A stretch of DNA of 64,000 nucleotides from Myxococcota bacterium (GTDB lineage: Bacteria > Myxococcota_A > Polyangia > Polyangiales > Polyangiaceae). The stretch lies in contig CAUJEM010000112.1 of the NCBI GenBank assembly GCA_963169915.1, positions 1-64,000 of the forward strand, in the 5' to 3' direction. Numbering within the stretch: the first letter of the stretch is position 1; each line of letters starts with the position of its first letter. A program made the translations under genes and the position numbers. The notes beneath the pieces were generated by a model. The model was not told the origin of the DNA. It saw nothing but the letters and a program-made list of their open reading frames with translations, and searched no databases. Positions 53,692 through 62,459 of the stretch are shown here, piece after piece.

Positions 53692-56052
53692 ATGCTCGTC
53701 TCACGGAACGTCTCTTACTTCACGATCGCTTTGGCCCTCACGCTGTCGGCTTGTGGCAGTGATGACGGAGACGGTGGGGGCGGTGGCGGGAGCGCGGGCG
53801 TGAGTGGGAGCGCCGGAGCGAGCGGGAGCGCGGGCGTGAGCGGGAGCGCCGGAGCGAGCGGGAGCGGAGGCGAGGGTGGGGGCGCTGGGGCGAGCGGGAG
53901 CGCCGGGGCGAGCGGGAGCGCCGGGGCGAGCGGGAGCGGAGGTGTGAGCGGGAGCGCCGGGGCGAGCGGGAGCGGAGGCGTGAGCGGGAGCGCCGGGGCG
54001 AGCGGGAGCGGAGGCGAAGGCGCCAGCGCAGGCGCTGGAGGTGCGGGCGGGAGCGCAGGGACGGGCGGCAGCGCGGGGACGGGCGGGAGCGCGGGGACGG
54101 GCGGGAGCGCGGGGACGGGCGGCAGCGCGGGGACGGGCGGCAGCGCGGGGACGGGCGGCAGCGCGGGGACGGGCGGCAGCGGCGGCGGAGATCCGGGGGG
54201 CCCTTGCGTACCAGGCGCTCGCCGTTGCTCGGCGGGTGGGGTGGAGATCTGCAACTCGAGCGGGACGGCTTGGCTCTACCTGGAGACCTGCGCGGTGTCG
54301 TGCGGCGCGGGGCTCTGCACGGGCGCCTGCACCCCGGGCGAGCGCCGCTGCAACGGTGTGCGGGTGGAGACCTGTGAGCCCAGCGGCGCCGCGTGGGCGA
54401 CCACGGAGACCTGCAGCTCGAACCTCTGTGACGCGCAGGCCGCGCAGTGCGCGCTGCCCGGGCTCGACGTCGCGACCGATCAGAACCTCGACGGCGTGGT
54501 GATCGTCAAGGGCGCGGTCGTGGTCCGCTCCGGCGCCACGCTGACGGCGCCCTCGGGGTCCCTGACCCTCATCGCGGACTCCATCACCGTGCAGAACGGC
54601 GGAGCCATCGTCGTGGCGCCCACGGGCGACACGGCCGCCGGCCGCGGCGCGGATGGCAAGTACTACTACTCCGGGGCGCCCAGCTACACGTACTTTGGCA
54701 GCGGTGGCGGCGGCGGTGGGCACGTGGTGCAAGGCGCGACGGGCAGCTACGGCGGGAGCGTCGCCTGGGGCGGGGTCGGCGGCGCCAGCTACGGGATCAA
54801 GCTCGATTTCAGCATCCAAGCGGGGGCGAGCGGTGGGCGAGGCGGCGTCCAGACTGGCGTCGGCGTGGCCGGGGGCAAGGGCGGCGGCGTGCTGCGGCTC
54901 ATCGCGCCCGTCATCGACATGGCGGGCCAGATCAACGCCGACGGCCAGCGCGGCACGAACTCCGTGAGCGGTGGCAGCTACGCCGGGGGTGGCGGTGGCG
55001 GCTCGGGGGGCGGCGTGCTGCTCGCGGCAGATCGCCTGACCATGACGGGCGCCATCTCCGCGGCGGGTGGCTTCGGAGGGACGGGCGTGTACAACGGCGG
55101 ACAGGGGGGCAACGGCGCGCTCGGGCGAGTGAAGCTGCTGTTTGGCGCCTACCGCAGCCTCACGGGCTCGGTCACCGGAGAGCGGACGGAAGAGCTGCTG
55201 CCGCCCTTGACCATCACGTCCAGCACGCACCCGAGCGCGCTGCACACCTACAACGACGATTTCAGTGATCTGCGGCTGACGTGGAACAAGCCCTTCCCCA
55301 GCGTGCAGGGCTACTACCAGCTCTTGAACGGCACGCGCACCACGATCCCCACGCCCGGCAATGGCCAATTCCTGGCGGAGGAGAGCCTCCTCTTGGCGCG
55401 CACGCAGCTCGTGCAAGGCAGCAACTTCTTCCACATCGTGCCGGTGGACGGCAGCAGCGTGGTGGGCGGGCTGCAGGGGTGGTTCGAGGTGAAGGTCAAC
55501 ACCTTGCCTCCAGCCGTGACCTCCAGCAGCCACCCCTCACCCGCGGCGTGGAACGCCAACAACACGGCGTTCTTCTCGTGGACGTACCCGCTCGTCGATG
55601 AAGATCTGGTGGGCGGCTACTACGTGCGTGACGCCTTCGCCAACACCGTGCCCACCAAGGCGGACACCTTCGTGCCGGTGACGCAGAAGCAGCAGATCCT
55701 CTCCGGCTTGCCGAGCGGCGTGTGGTTTTTCCACCTCGTGTCCGTGGACACCCAGGGTTACCTCACCAAGCAGGCGGCGCACTACCAGGTGCGCATCGGC
55801 GCGGACCCGGGCGTCGGCACCCTGTACGGCCAGGTCATCGACGGCAGCTCGCAGCCGGTGAGCGGCGTCACCCTCAGCGTCAACCGTGGGCTCTTCAGCG
55901 GCACCAGCAACGCCACGGGCAACTTCAACCTCCAGAACGTCATCGCCGGCACCTGGGAGGTGATGGCCACCAAGGTGCCCTACGCGCCGGTGGTCAAGAG
56001 CGTCACCGTAGCCTCCGGCGGCTCCACCACCGTGAACTTCACGCTGCAGTGA
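53692..56052 (+). CDS. Large repeat lipoprotein with Gly-rich sheet region and regulatory-like C-domain
   Basis: A 786-residue lipoprotein, lipobox TLSAC near residue 20, starting at the ATG at 53692 with GAGG 5-8 bases upstream. A Ser/Gly/Ala/Thr repeat linker (residues about 30-163) comes first, then two Cys-containing knot modules (PGARRCSAGGVEIC, PGERRCNGVRVETC), a Gly-rich beta-sheet region like that of the giant surface protein at 3377 (SGGGGGGH, GGKGGGVLRLIAPVIDM), and two domains of Ig/FN3 type (TSSSHPS). The last 75 residues are a carboxypeptidase-regulatory-like fold (LYGQVIDGSSQPVSGVTLSV). Surface attachment is likely. No MYXO-CTERM tail is present. Confidence 0.82.
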   Translation: MLVSRNVSYFTIALALTLSACGSDDGDGGGGGGSAGVSGSAGASGSAGVSGSAGASGSGGEGGGAGASGSAGASGSAGASGSGGVSGSAGASGSGGVSGSAGASGSGGEGASAGAGGAGGSAGTGGSAGTGGSAGTGGSAGTGGSAGTGGSAGTGGSAGTGGSGGGDPGGPCVPGARRCSAGGVEICNSSGTAWLYLETCAVSCGAGLCTGACTPGERRCNGVRVETCEPSGAAWATTETCSSNLCDAQAAQCALPGLDVATDQNLDGVVIVKGAVVVRSGATLTAPSGSLTLIADSITVQNGGAIVVAPTGDTAAGRGADGKYYYSGAPSYTYFGSGGGGGGHVVQGATGSYGGSVAWGGVGGASYGIKLDFSIQAGASGGRGGVQTGVGVAGGKGGGVLRLIAPVIDMAGQINADGQRGTNSVSGGSYAGGGGGGSGGGVLLAADRLTMTGAISAAGGFGGTGVYNGGQGGNGALGRVKLLFGAYRSLTGSVTGERTEELLPPLTITSSTHPSALHTYNDDFSDLRLTWNKPFPSVQGYYQLLNGTRTTIPTPGNGQFLAEESLLLARTQLVQGSNFFHIVPVDGSSVVGGLQGWFEVKVNTLPPAVTSSSHPSPAAWNANNTAFFSWTYPLVDEDLVGGYYVRDAFANTVPTKADTFVPVTQKQQILSGLPSGVWFFHLVSVDTQGYLTKQAAHYQVRIGADPGVGTLYGQVIDGSSQPVSGVTLSVNRGLFSGTSNATGNFNLQNVIAGTWEVMATKVPYAPVVKSVTVASGGSTTVNFTLQ
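53791..54180 (+). repeat. Ser/Gly/Ala and AGTGGS linker repeats
   Basis: A run of SGSAGA/SGSAGV-type units is followed by seven 18-bp units encoding AGTGGS (54055-54180), differing only by GGC/GGG and GCA/GCG. Tight copies suggest recent slippage; every unit is in frame. Confidence 0.88.
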
Positions 56053-56078
56053 GCTGACCCCAGCCCAAGGAGCTCGAC

Positions 56079-56885
56079 ATGAAGCTAGCGTCGAAGGTGG
56101 TGGTGGTGACGGGCGGCGGCAACGGCATCGGCCGCGCGCTCGTGCTGGAGCTCTTGGCGCGCGGCGCCAGCGCCGCGGCCTTCGATGTGAGCGCGGAGGC
56201 GCTGCGCGAGACGGCGCGGCTCGCGGGGGGCAGCGCCGACAGGCTCGCCACCTTCACCGTGGACATCACGCAGCGCGCGGCGGTGGAGGCGGGGGCACGG
56301 CAGGTGCTCCAGCGCTTCGGTGTGGTGGACGGCGTCATCAATTGCGCAGGGATCATCCAGCCCTTCGTTGGCTTCGAGGAGCTGGAGGACGCCGCGGTCG
56401 AGCGGGTGTTCGCGGTCAACTGGGGCGGGACGCTCCACATGACGCGCGTGTTCTTGCCGCTGCTCCGCCAGCGCCCGGAGGCGCACCTGGTGAACGTCTC
56501 CAGCATGGGAGGCTTCTTGCCCGTCCCCGGGCAGACCATCTACGGCGCCTCCAAGGCCGCGGTGAAGCTCTTCACGGAGGGACTGCACGCGGAGCTGGCG
56601 AGCTCCCCCGTGCGGGTCACGGCGGTGTTCCCCGGCGCCGTCGCCACCAACATCACTGCCAACTCCGGGCTGGAGCTCCCCAAAGACCCAGCGCTGAACA
56701 GCCGCAAGATCACCCAGCCGGAGGACGCCGCCCGACAGATCCTGGACGGCATGGAGGGGGACGCCTACCGCGTGCTCGTCGGTCGGGACGCCAAGCTGCT
56801 GGACGCCCTCTACCGGCTGGATCCGAAGCGCGCGGCCAAGCTCATCGCGCGGATGATCCGCAAGCTGACCAAGGGCTCGTCGTAG
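56079..56885 (+). CDS. Short-chain dehydrogenase/reductase
   Basis: A 268-residue classical SDR. The cofactor motif is VVTGGGNGIGR at the N-terminus, with NCAG near residue 88, the catalytic Ser in VNVSSMGG and YGASK giving the Tyr and Lys. The substrate is unknown. AAGGAG lies 6 bases before the ATG, and the gene starts 26 bp after the repeat lipoprotein, so they may share a transcript without an obvious functional link. Confidence 0.88.
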   Translation: MKLASKVVVVTGGGNGIGRALVLELLARGASAAAFDVSAEALRETARLAGGSADRLATFTVDITQRAAVEAGARQVLQRFGVVDGVINCAGIIQPFVGFEELEDAAVERVFAVNWGGTLHMTRVFLPLLRQRPEAHLVNVSSMGGFLPVPGQTIYGASKAAVKLFTEGLHAELASSPVRVTAVFPGAVATNITANSGLELPKDPALNSRKITQPEDAARQILDGMEGDAYRVLVGRDAKLLDALYRLDPKRAAKLIARMIRKLTKGSS

Positions 56886-57034
56886 GCCAAGTTCGCTGGC
56901 TCACGTTACGGCACCCTCACGGCGCCGGCCTGCGTCGGTCATCCCCCGGTCCGGGCGCCTAGACGCTAGAGGGGGGTTGGCCTAGTGTTGGGCGTTCGGG
57001 TGGCGCTTCTACTCAGCGTCCGCCCAAGAGGCCC

Positions 57035-58363
57035 ATGGACGTAACGAGGAGCTCGGAGAGCCCGGTCGAGACGGCGAGAGCGCCCGCTGAGCGTCTCCGT
57101 CTACCTGCAGCGCTCACGCGCGGGCGGGTCGCGGCCTTCGTGGTGCTGCTCGGGGCCTCGTTCGTGGTGGGGATGGTGGGCCCCGCGGCGCTCTTGCCGG
57201 CGGCGCCTCCAGCGCTACGGCCCTTGGTGGGGGTCGTGGCGTTCTTGGTGCTCGTGCTCCCGCTCGGCTGGTACCATTTCATCGTCCCGCTCGAGCAGGC
57301 CTTCGAGCTCCGCCTGGCCGAGCAAGCGGCGAAGGCCAGCGCCGCGGAGGAGCGCCTCCGCAGCCACGAGCACGACGCGCGGCTCCGGCACGCCCTGGAG
57401 ATCGCAGAGGACGAGGACGCGGTGCTCCGCATCGCGGATCAGGCGCTCGGCGTGATGGCGGAGACGGCAGGGGTGCAGCTCATGGTCGCCTCCGATCCAG
57501 ACGGGGACATCGAGCACAGCCTGGTGCGCGGCGACATGGATCCGGCGGCAGAGTGCGTCATCAAGAGCCCTCGAGAGTGCCCCACCGTGCGGCGCGGGCA
57601 GGGGCTCGTCTACGAGGACGGGATGGCGCTCACGGCGTGCAAGGGGCTGCGTGGCCAGATCGACGCGGGCTGCGCGGCCGCGTGCGCGCCCATCTTCGTG
57701 GGAGGGCGCGGCACGGGGATGATCCGTGCGCTCGGCACGGCGGGAGATCCGACGCTCTACCGTAAGCTCCAGGCGCTGACCTTCAACGCCCACCAGATCG
57801 GCACGCGCCTCAACACCATCCGCTCCGTCGCAGCCTCCGAGGCCAAGGCCACCACCGATCCGCTCACGGGGCTGTTCAACAGGCGCGCGCTCGACGCGCG
57901 CCTGGAGATCTTGATCGAGCAGCGCGCTCCCTTCGCGCTCGCCGTCGCGGACATCGACCACTTCAAGAAGATCAACGACACTTACGGTCACGACGTGGGG
58001 GATCGCGCGCTCAAGGCGCTGGCGAGCGCGCTCAAGGAAGGCGTCCGCAATCATGATCTCGTCTGCCGCTTCGGCGGGGAGGAGTTCGTGCTGCTGCTCA
58101 TCGGCTTCGACGCGCCTGGGGCCGTGGAGGTGGTGGAGCGCGTGCGCGGCTTGCTGCCGAAGGTCACCGTGCGGGCCGGCGTGCCGTCCTTCACCATCAG
58201 CGTGGGGGTGGTGAGCCACAGCGAGGCGGACGACGCTCCGGCGCTCCTCCGCATCGCGGATCAGCTCCTCTATCAGGCCAAGTCGGCCGGGAGGGATCGC
58301 GTGCAGATCACCCCTCGTCGCGCGCCGAGTCTGGCGCCTGCGCCCCTGACGGCGTCGAGCTGA
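57035..58363 (+). CDS. Membrane-anchored diguanylate cyclase with Cys-containing GAF domain
   Basis: A 442-residue protein: two hydrophobic helices (about residues 30-90), a coiled helix rich in Ala/Glu, a GAF-like sensor (about residues 120-265) and a GGDEF domain. The GAF part holds six cysteines, including SPRECPTVRRG and ACKGLRGQIDAGCAAACAPI, a pattern that could be redox-active or bind metal or heme. The GGDEF domain is intact: DPLTGLFNRRAL, ADIDHFKKINDTYGH and FGGEEFVLLL, with an RxxD I-site (RNHD) five residues before GGEEF. It makes cyclic di-GMP. It is one of two cyclases in this window and differs completely in sensor type. Confidence 0.88.
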   Translation: MDVTRSSESPVETARAPAERLRLPAALTRGRVAAFVVLLGASFVVGMVGPAALLPAAPPALRPLVGVVAFLVLVLPLGWYHFIVPLEQAFELRLAEQAAKASAAEERLRSHEHDARLRHALEIAEDEDAVLRIADQALGVMAETAGVQLMVASDPDGDIEHSLVRGDMDPAAECVIKSPRECPTVRRGQGLVYEDGMALTACKGLRGQIDAGCAAACAPIFVGGRGTGMIRALGTAGDPTLYRKLQALTFNAHQIGTRLNTIRSVAASEAKATTDPLTGLFNRRALDARLEILIEQRAPFALAVADIDHFKKINDTYGHDVGDRALKALASALKEGVRNHDLVCRFGGEEFVLLLIGFDAPGAVEVVERVRGLLPKVTVRAGVPSFTISVGVVSHSEADDAPALLRIADQLLYQAKSAGRDRVQITPRRAPSLAPAPLTASS

Positions 58364-58416
58364 GGCGCGGCGTCGCCAGGAGCCCCTGCCTCGGTGGTGG
58401 AGTGTCAGGGCTACAT

Positions 58417-58431
58417 CGTGTAAAGTAAACG
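58417..58431 (+). promoter_or_regulatory. Imperfect palindrome just before the molybdate-type regulator
   Basis: CGTGTA-AAG-TAAACG is a 15-bp inverted repeat (half-sites CGTNTA/TANACG) ending 5 bases before the start codon. A 7-bp direct repeat GCTACAT flanks it (58410-58416 and 58431-58437, 21 bp apart). It is the only A/T-rich spot here and may be an operator with the promoter. Confidence 0.5.
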
Positions 58432-58435
58432 CTAC

Positions 58436-59581
58436 ATGACGAGCCGTCCGGGCACCCTGGTCCGCGCCCAGCGTGAGGCGCGGGGCTACTCGCAGCAGGC
58501 GCTCGCCGAGCGCATCGGCCTGTCTCGTCAGAGCCTCAGCGCCATCGAGGCGGGGCGGGTCAGCCCCGCGGTGGACATCGCGCTGCGCCTCGCCGAGGCG
58601 CTGGGCACCAGCGTGGAGCGGCTCTTCGGGCCACGCCAGGCGCAGCTCCTGCACGCCGTCGCGGCACGCCCGGAGCTCACGGGGCGGGTCGCGCTCACGG
58701 AGGTGGCGGGCCGCTGGGTCGCTCACCCTCTGGCCGGTGCGAACGCGCGCCTGGCGGCCGACGCCGTCGTCGTGGAGCGCTCAGGGGCTCAGCTCGCGGT
58801 CGAGCCGCTGAGCGGCCTGGAGCAGGCGCGGGCCAACCTGATCGTGATGGGCTGCGCGCTCGCGCTCGGGCTGCTCGCCGAGCGCCTGAACGGCCGCCCG
58901 GGCCCCGGTCGCTGCCTATGGCTGCCCAGCTCCAGCGGCGCGGCGCTGGAGGCGCTCGCGCGAGGGGAGGTGCAGCTCGCGGGCGTCCACCTCGTCGACG
59001 GGAGCACCGGCGCGGACAACGTGGTGGACGTGCGACGCCAGCTCCCCTCGACACCCGTGACCCTCGTCACGCTGGCGCGCTGGGAGGCCGGGCTCGTCAC
59101 GCGCCCCGGGGAGCCACGGGCGATCCGCCATCCCCGCGAGCTCGCGCGCCGCGGCCTGCGCGTGGTCACGCGCGAGCCGGGCTCTGGCGCGCGCCGGCTG
59201 CTCGATCGCACCCTGCGGGAGGTGGGGGTGAGCGCGCCGCGCGGCGAGCGCTGGGTGCAAGCGCCCGGGCACCTGGAGGTGGCGCAGCTCGTCGCGCTCG
59301 GCGCGGCGGACGTCGGCGTCGCGACGCGAGACGCCGCCATCAGCCACGGCCTCGGCTTCGTCCCCTTGGCGGAGGAGCGCTATGATCTCGTGGTGCCCAC
59401 GGAGCTGCTCGCGGACGCGCGCGTGCGACGCCTGCTCGAGGTGCTCACCTCGCGGGAGCTGCGGCGCGAGCTGACGGAGCTCGGCTACGACGTCCGCGGC
59501 GCCGGCGACACCGTCACGGAGCTGAGCGCGGCAGGCCGAGCGCCACGCCGCCTCCCGGGCGAGCCGCTCGGTGCGCGCTAG
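58436..59581 (+). CDS. XRE-type regulator fused to a substrate-binding-protein-like domain
   Basis: A 381-residue protein. Residues 1-65 are an XRE helix-turn-helix (ARGYSQQALAERIGLSRQSLSAIEAG). From about residue 105 the chain is a cytoplasmic PBP-like domain of the kind found in molybdate/tungstate-responsive regulators (WLPSSSGAALEALARGEVQLAGVHLVDG; VTREPGSGARRLLDRTL; GVATRDAAISHGLGFVPLAEERYDLVV). It lies 12 bp before modB. It probably senses the transported oxyanion and controls the operon through the palindrome at its start. Confidence 0.85.
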   Translation: MTSRPGTLVRAQREARGYSQQALAERIGLSRQSLSAIEAGRVSPAVDIALRLAEALGTSVERLFGPRQAQLLHAVAARPELTGRVALTEVAGRWVAHPLAGANARLAADAVVVERSGAQLAVEPLSGLEQARANLIVMGCALALGLLAERLNGRPGPGRCLWLPSSSGAALEALARGEVQLAGVHLVDGSTGADNVVDVRRQLPSTPVTLVTLARWEAGLVTRPGEPRAIRHPRELARRGLRVVTREPGSGARRLLDRTLREVGVSAPRGERWVQAPGHLEVAQLVALGAADVGVATRDAAISHGLGFVPLAEERYDLVVPTELLADARVRRLLEVLTSRELRRELTELGYDVRGAGDTVTELSAAGRAPRRLPGEPLGAR

Positions 59582-59593
59582 AGAGAGGTGAGG

Positions 59594-60397
59594 ATGCGTT
59601 GGGCCGAGCCGAGGGTGCAGCGCGCGGCGCTGGGCGTGCTGGGCGCGCTGCTCGTCGCGCTGCTGGTGCTCCCGTTGATGGCGCTGCTCGGCAGCATCAC
59701 ACCGGCGGAGCTCTCGAGCGGGCTGGCCCACCCGCTCGTCGGGCCAGCGCTGCGCCTGAGCCTCATCACCAGCGGGCTCAGCCTCGCGGCGATCGTCGTG
59801 CTCGGGACGCCGCTGGCGTGGCTGCTCGCCAACTCCACGGGGCGCCCGGCGCGGTGGCTAGAGAGCGTGCTGCAGCTCCCCATCGTGATCCCGCCGGCGG
59901 TCGCTGGGGTCGCGCTGCTGCTCACCTTCGGGCGCCGAGGGGTGCTGGCGGGGTGGCTGCTGCCCGCGGGGGGCTCAGTGGCCTTCACCAGCCTCGCGGT
60001 GATCTTGGCGCAGTCCTTCGTCTCGGCGCCGTTCTTCGTGCAGGCGGCGATCAGCGCGTTTCGGCGCGTGGACCCCAAGCTGCTGCTCGTGGCGCGCAGC
60101 CTGGGCGCGCCGCCGCTGAGCGTCTTCTGGCGCCTCGCGCTGCCCCTCGCGCGGCCTGGGCTGCTCGCTGGCGCCGCGATGGCTTGGGCTCGCGCGCTCG
60201 GAGAGTTCGGCGCCACGCTGATGTTCGCCGGCAACCTGGAGGGCAGGACGCAGACGCTCCCGCTGGCCATCTACACCGCGCTCGAGGCAGATCTGCGCGT
60301 GGCGCAGGCGCTGTCGGTGGTGCTGGTGGTGGTGGCCTTCGCCCTCTTGTGGCTGGCGCGCGCGCTGCACCGGCGCGCCCTCGCGGGAGACCCTTAG
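59594..60397 (+). CDS. modB: Molybdate ABC transporter permease
   Basis: A 267-residue membrane protein with about six transmembrane helices. [20 protein letters not shown] followed by [13 protein letters not shown] is the characteristic EAA-type loop of ModB, which docks the ATPase. The start is the ATG at 59594, placed because GAGAGAGG lies 5-6 bases upstream. It sits 12 bp after the regulator and 1 bp before modC. A tungstate permease (TupB) would be a less good fit. Confidence 0.9.
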   Translation: MRWAEPRVQRAALGVLGALLVALLVLPLMALLGSITPAELSSGLAHPLVGPALRLSLITSGLSLAAIVVLGTPLAWLLANSTGRPARWLESVLQLPIVIPPAVAGVALLLTFGRRGVLAGWLLPAGGSVAFTSLAVILAQSFVSAPFFVQAAISAFRRVDPKLLLVARSLGAPPLSVFWRLALPLARPGLLAGAAMAWARALGEFGATLMFAGNLEGRTQTLPLAIYTALEADLRVAQALSVVLVVVAFALLWLARALHRRALAGDP

Positions 60398-60398
60398 C

Positions 60399-61136
60399 GT
60401 GTCATCGACCACCTTCGAGCTGCGGCTCGACGCGCGGCTGGGGGAGCGCCAGCTCGAGCTGAGCCTGGAGAGCCAGGCCACTCGTCTGGTGGTGGTGGGC
60501 CCGAACGGCGCCGGCAAGAGCAGCCTGCTCGCGTGCCTGCTCGGCGCGCTGCCCGTCGCGCGAGGGCGCATCGTGGTGGCGGGGCGGGTGCTGCTCGACA
60601 CGGAGCGCGGCGTCGCGGTGCCCACCGAGCAGCGGCGGTTGGGCTACCTGCCGCAAGACTACGCGCTCTTTCCGCACTGGAGCGTCCGCGACAACCTGCG
60701 CTTCGCGCTCGAGCAGACCGTGCCCAAGCTGGGGCGCAAGGAGCGTGAGCGGCGCTGCGCCGCGCTCTTGGCCGAGCTCGGGCTCGAGGCCTTGGCGCTC
60801 CGCAGCCCGCGGACGCTCTCGGGCGGGGAGCAGCAGCGCGTCGCGCTCGCGCGCGCCCTGGCGCCTGGGCCACGAGCGCTGCTGCTCGACGAGCCCCTGG
60901 CGGCGCTCGACGTGCACGCGCGGAGCGAGGTGCGGGGCTTCCTGAGCGCCACCCTGGAGCGGCTGGCGCTGCCCACCGTGATCGTGACGCACGAGCCCGC
61001 CGACGCTCGCGCGCTCGGTGGCCAGCTCCTCGTCCTCGAGCACGGCCGGGTGACGCAGCTCGGCGCCTGGCAGGAGCTGCAGCAGGCGCCCGCGTCGGAC
61101 TTCGTGCGGAGCTTCACCCAGGTCGCGGCCGGTTAG
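60399..61136 (+). CDS. modC: Molybdate-type ABC transporter ATPase, short form
   Basis: A 245-residue ATPase. Walker A GPNGAGKSS (K40), Q-loop YLPQDYALFPHW, signature LSGGEQQRVALARAL, Walker B ALLLDEPLAALD and the H-loop VTHEP are all present. It starts at a GTG 1 bp after the modB stop. The C-terminal molybdate-binding (TOBE/MOP) domain of longer ModC proteins is absent, so oxyanion feedback must come from elsewhere, possibly the regulator. No periplasmic ModA gene lies in the cluster. Confidence 0.9.
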   Translation: MSSTTFELRLDARLGERQLELSLESQATRLVVVGPNGAGKSSLLACLLGALPVARGRIVVAGRVLLDTERGVAVPTEQRRLGYLPQDYALFPHWSVRDNLRFALEQTVPKLGRKERERRCAALLAELGLEALALRSPRTLSGGEQQRVALARALAPGPRALLLDEPLAALDVHARSEVRGFLSATLERLALPTVIVTHEPADARALGGQLLVLEHGRVTQLGAWQELQQAPASDFVRSFTQVAAG

Positions 61137-61224
61137 CGTGAGCCAGAAGCGGGCTACAGGCGCGCGCGGACTCGAGGTCGCCGCGGGGTGTTCGCGGTGG
61201 ACGCCGGGCTGCTAGGCTGGCGCC

Positions 61225-62091
61225 ATGAGCTCTCTGCCCAGCGTTCACCGGCGGCGCGTCAACGGGGTGGAGCTGCACTACGCGGAGCTGGGGGAGGGGC
61301 CGCTCGTGCTCTTGCTGCACGGCTTCCCGGAGACGCACGGCTCGTGGCAGCTCCAGTGGGAGCCCTTGGTGCGCGCTGGCTACCGCGTGGTCGCGCCGGA
61401 TCTGCGCGGCTACGGGCAGAGCGAGGCTCCCCGCGGCGGCTACGATCTCGACACGCTGGCGCGAGACGTCGTGGCGCTGGGCCGCGCGCTCGACCCACAG
61501 CCCTTCCGTCTCGTGGGCCACGACTGGGGTGGCGCCATCACCTGGCACGTCGCAGAGCGCCATCCGGAGGCGCTACGGACCGCGGTGGTGCTCTGCTGCG
61601 CGCACCCCTGGCTGCTGGAGCAGGCGCTGCTCTCCGAGCCCCGGCAGCTCCGCAAGAGCTGGTACATGCTGTTCTTCCAGCTCCCGTGGCTGCCGGAGCG
61701 CTGGCTGGCGCGGCGCGGGGGCGCCGCGGTGGGCCAGATGTTCCGCCGCACGCCCGGCGCCGAGCGTGCGCTGCCGGAGCTGGTGGAGGCCGCGCGGCGT
61801 GAGGTGGGGCGTCGCCCGCTGCGCGGCCCCTTGGCGTACTACCGCACCGCGCTGCGAGGCGGCGCGCTGAAGCTGCTGCGGCGCCGCTCCGCGCCAGCGC
61901 CGCTCGTGCAGCTGCCCGTCACGCTGCTGTGGAGCGAGCTCGACGCCTGCTTCGTGCGGGAGCTGGCCGAGCGGCACCACGCCCTCGCCCCGAAGCTGCG
62001 CCTGCACCTCTTGCGTGGCGTGGGGCACTTTGCGCATCAAGAGGCGCCGGAGCAGGTCAACGCCCTGCTGCTCGACGCGCTCGCGGGGTAG
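61225..62091 (+). CDS. Alpha/beta hydrolase, epoxide hydrolase-like
   Basis: A 288-residue hydrolase. The nucleophile elbow is GHDWGG with D100, which places it with soluble epoxide hydrolases and haloalkane dehalogenases rather than Ser hydrolases. LLHGFPETHGSWQLQWEPL gives the HGxP oxyanion motif, and GVGHFAHQE contains the catalytic His. A cap domain spans about residues 130-220. The substrate is unknown. It converges on the sugE/gdx gene across an 18-bp palindrome. Confidence 0.87.
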   Translation: MSSLPSVHRRRVNGVELHYAELGEGPLVLLLHGFPETHGSWQLQWEPLVRAGYRVVAPDLRGYGQSEAPRGGYDLDTLARDVVALGRALDPQPFRLVGHDWGGAITWHVAERHPEALRTAVVLCCAHPWLLEQALLSEPRQLRKSWYMLFFQLPWLPERWLARRGGAAVGQMFRRTPGAERALPELVEAARREVGRRPLRGPLAYYRTALRGGALKLLRRRSAPAPLVQLPVTLLWSELDACFVRELAERHHALAPKLRLHLLRGVGHFAHQEAPEQVNALLLDALAG

Positions 62092-62098
62092 CCGCCAC

Positions 62099-62116
62099 GC
62101 CTGCGGCGCCGCAGGC
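62099..62116. terminator. 18-bp perfect palindrome between convergent genes
   Basis: GCCTGCGGCGCCGCAGGC is fully self-complementary and lies between the stops of the epoxide hydrolase-like gene (62091) and the exporter gene (62121). A shared, bidirectional terminator is the simplest reading, although no T-tract follows. Confidence 0.55.
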
Positions 62117-62120
62117 CGCG

Positions 62121-62444
62121 CTAGCCCGACGGGGAGGTCCACTTGAGGCCGACGAGCGCCACCAGCAGCAGCCCCACGAAGGCCAGGCGCAGCGGGGGCA
62201 GGGGCTCGCCGAACAGGAGGTGGCCGCCGAGCGTCGCTCCCAGCACCCCGAGCCCCACCCACACCGAGTAGGCGCTCCCGATGGGCAGCGCCCGCGTCGC
62301 CTGGGCGAGGAGCACCATGCTGACGACGATGGCCGTGATGGTGAGCAGGCTGGGCAGCGGGCGCGTGAAGCCCTCGGTGGTCTTCAGCCCGAGCGTCCAG
62401 CCGGCCTCGAAGATCCCGGCGATGATGAGAATGAACCACGCCAC
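62121..62444 (-). CDS. gdx: Guanidinium exporter, small multidrug resistance family
   Basis: A 107-residue SMR transporter of the SugE/Gdx type: four transmembrane helices, the conserved membrane Glu in FILIIAGIFEAGWTLGLK, then ATRALPIGSAYSVWVGLGVLG and a C-terminal helix ending GLKWTSPSG. Members of this branch export guanidinium in exchange for protons, and they are commonly controlled by guanidine riboswitches. The start is the GTG at 62444; the Shine-Dalgarno AAGGAGAGG lies 6 bases upstream. The frame is open further upstream but that part contains the riboswitch, so the longer form is rejected. Confidence 0.93.
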   Translation of the reverse strand: MAWFILIIAGIFEAGWTLGLKTTEGFTRPLPSLLTITAIVVSMVLLAQATRALPIGSAYSVWVGLGVLGATLGGHLLFGEPLPPLRLAFVGLLLVALVGLKWTSPSG

Positions 62445-62459
62445 GCGCTGCCTCTCCTT

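Noticed and set aside
54055-54180. CRISPR-like regular spacing of repeats
   Set aside because: The units are contiguous, code for AGTGGS in frame and have no unique spacers.
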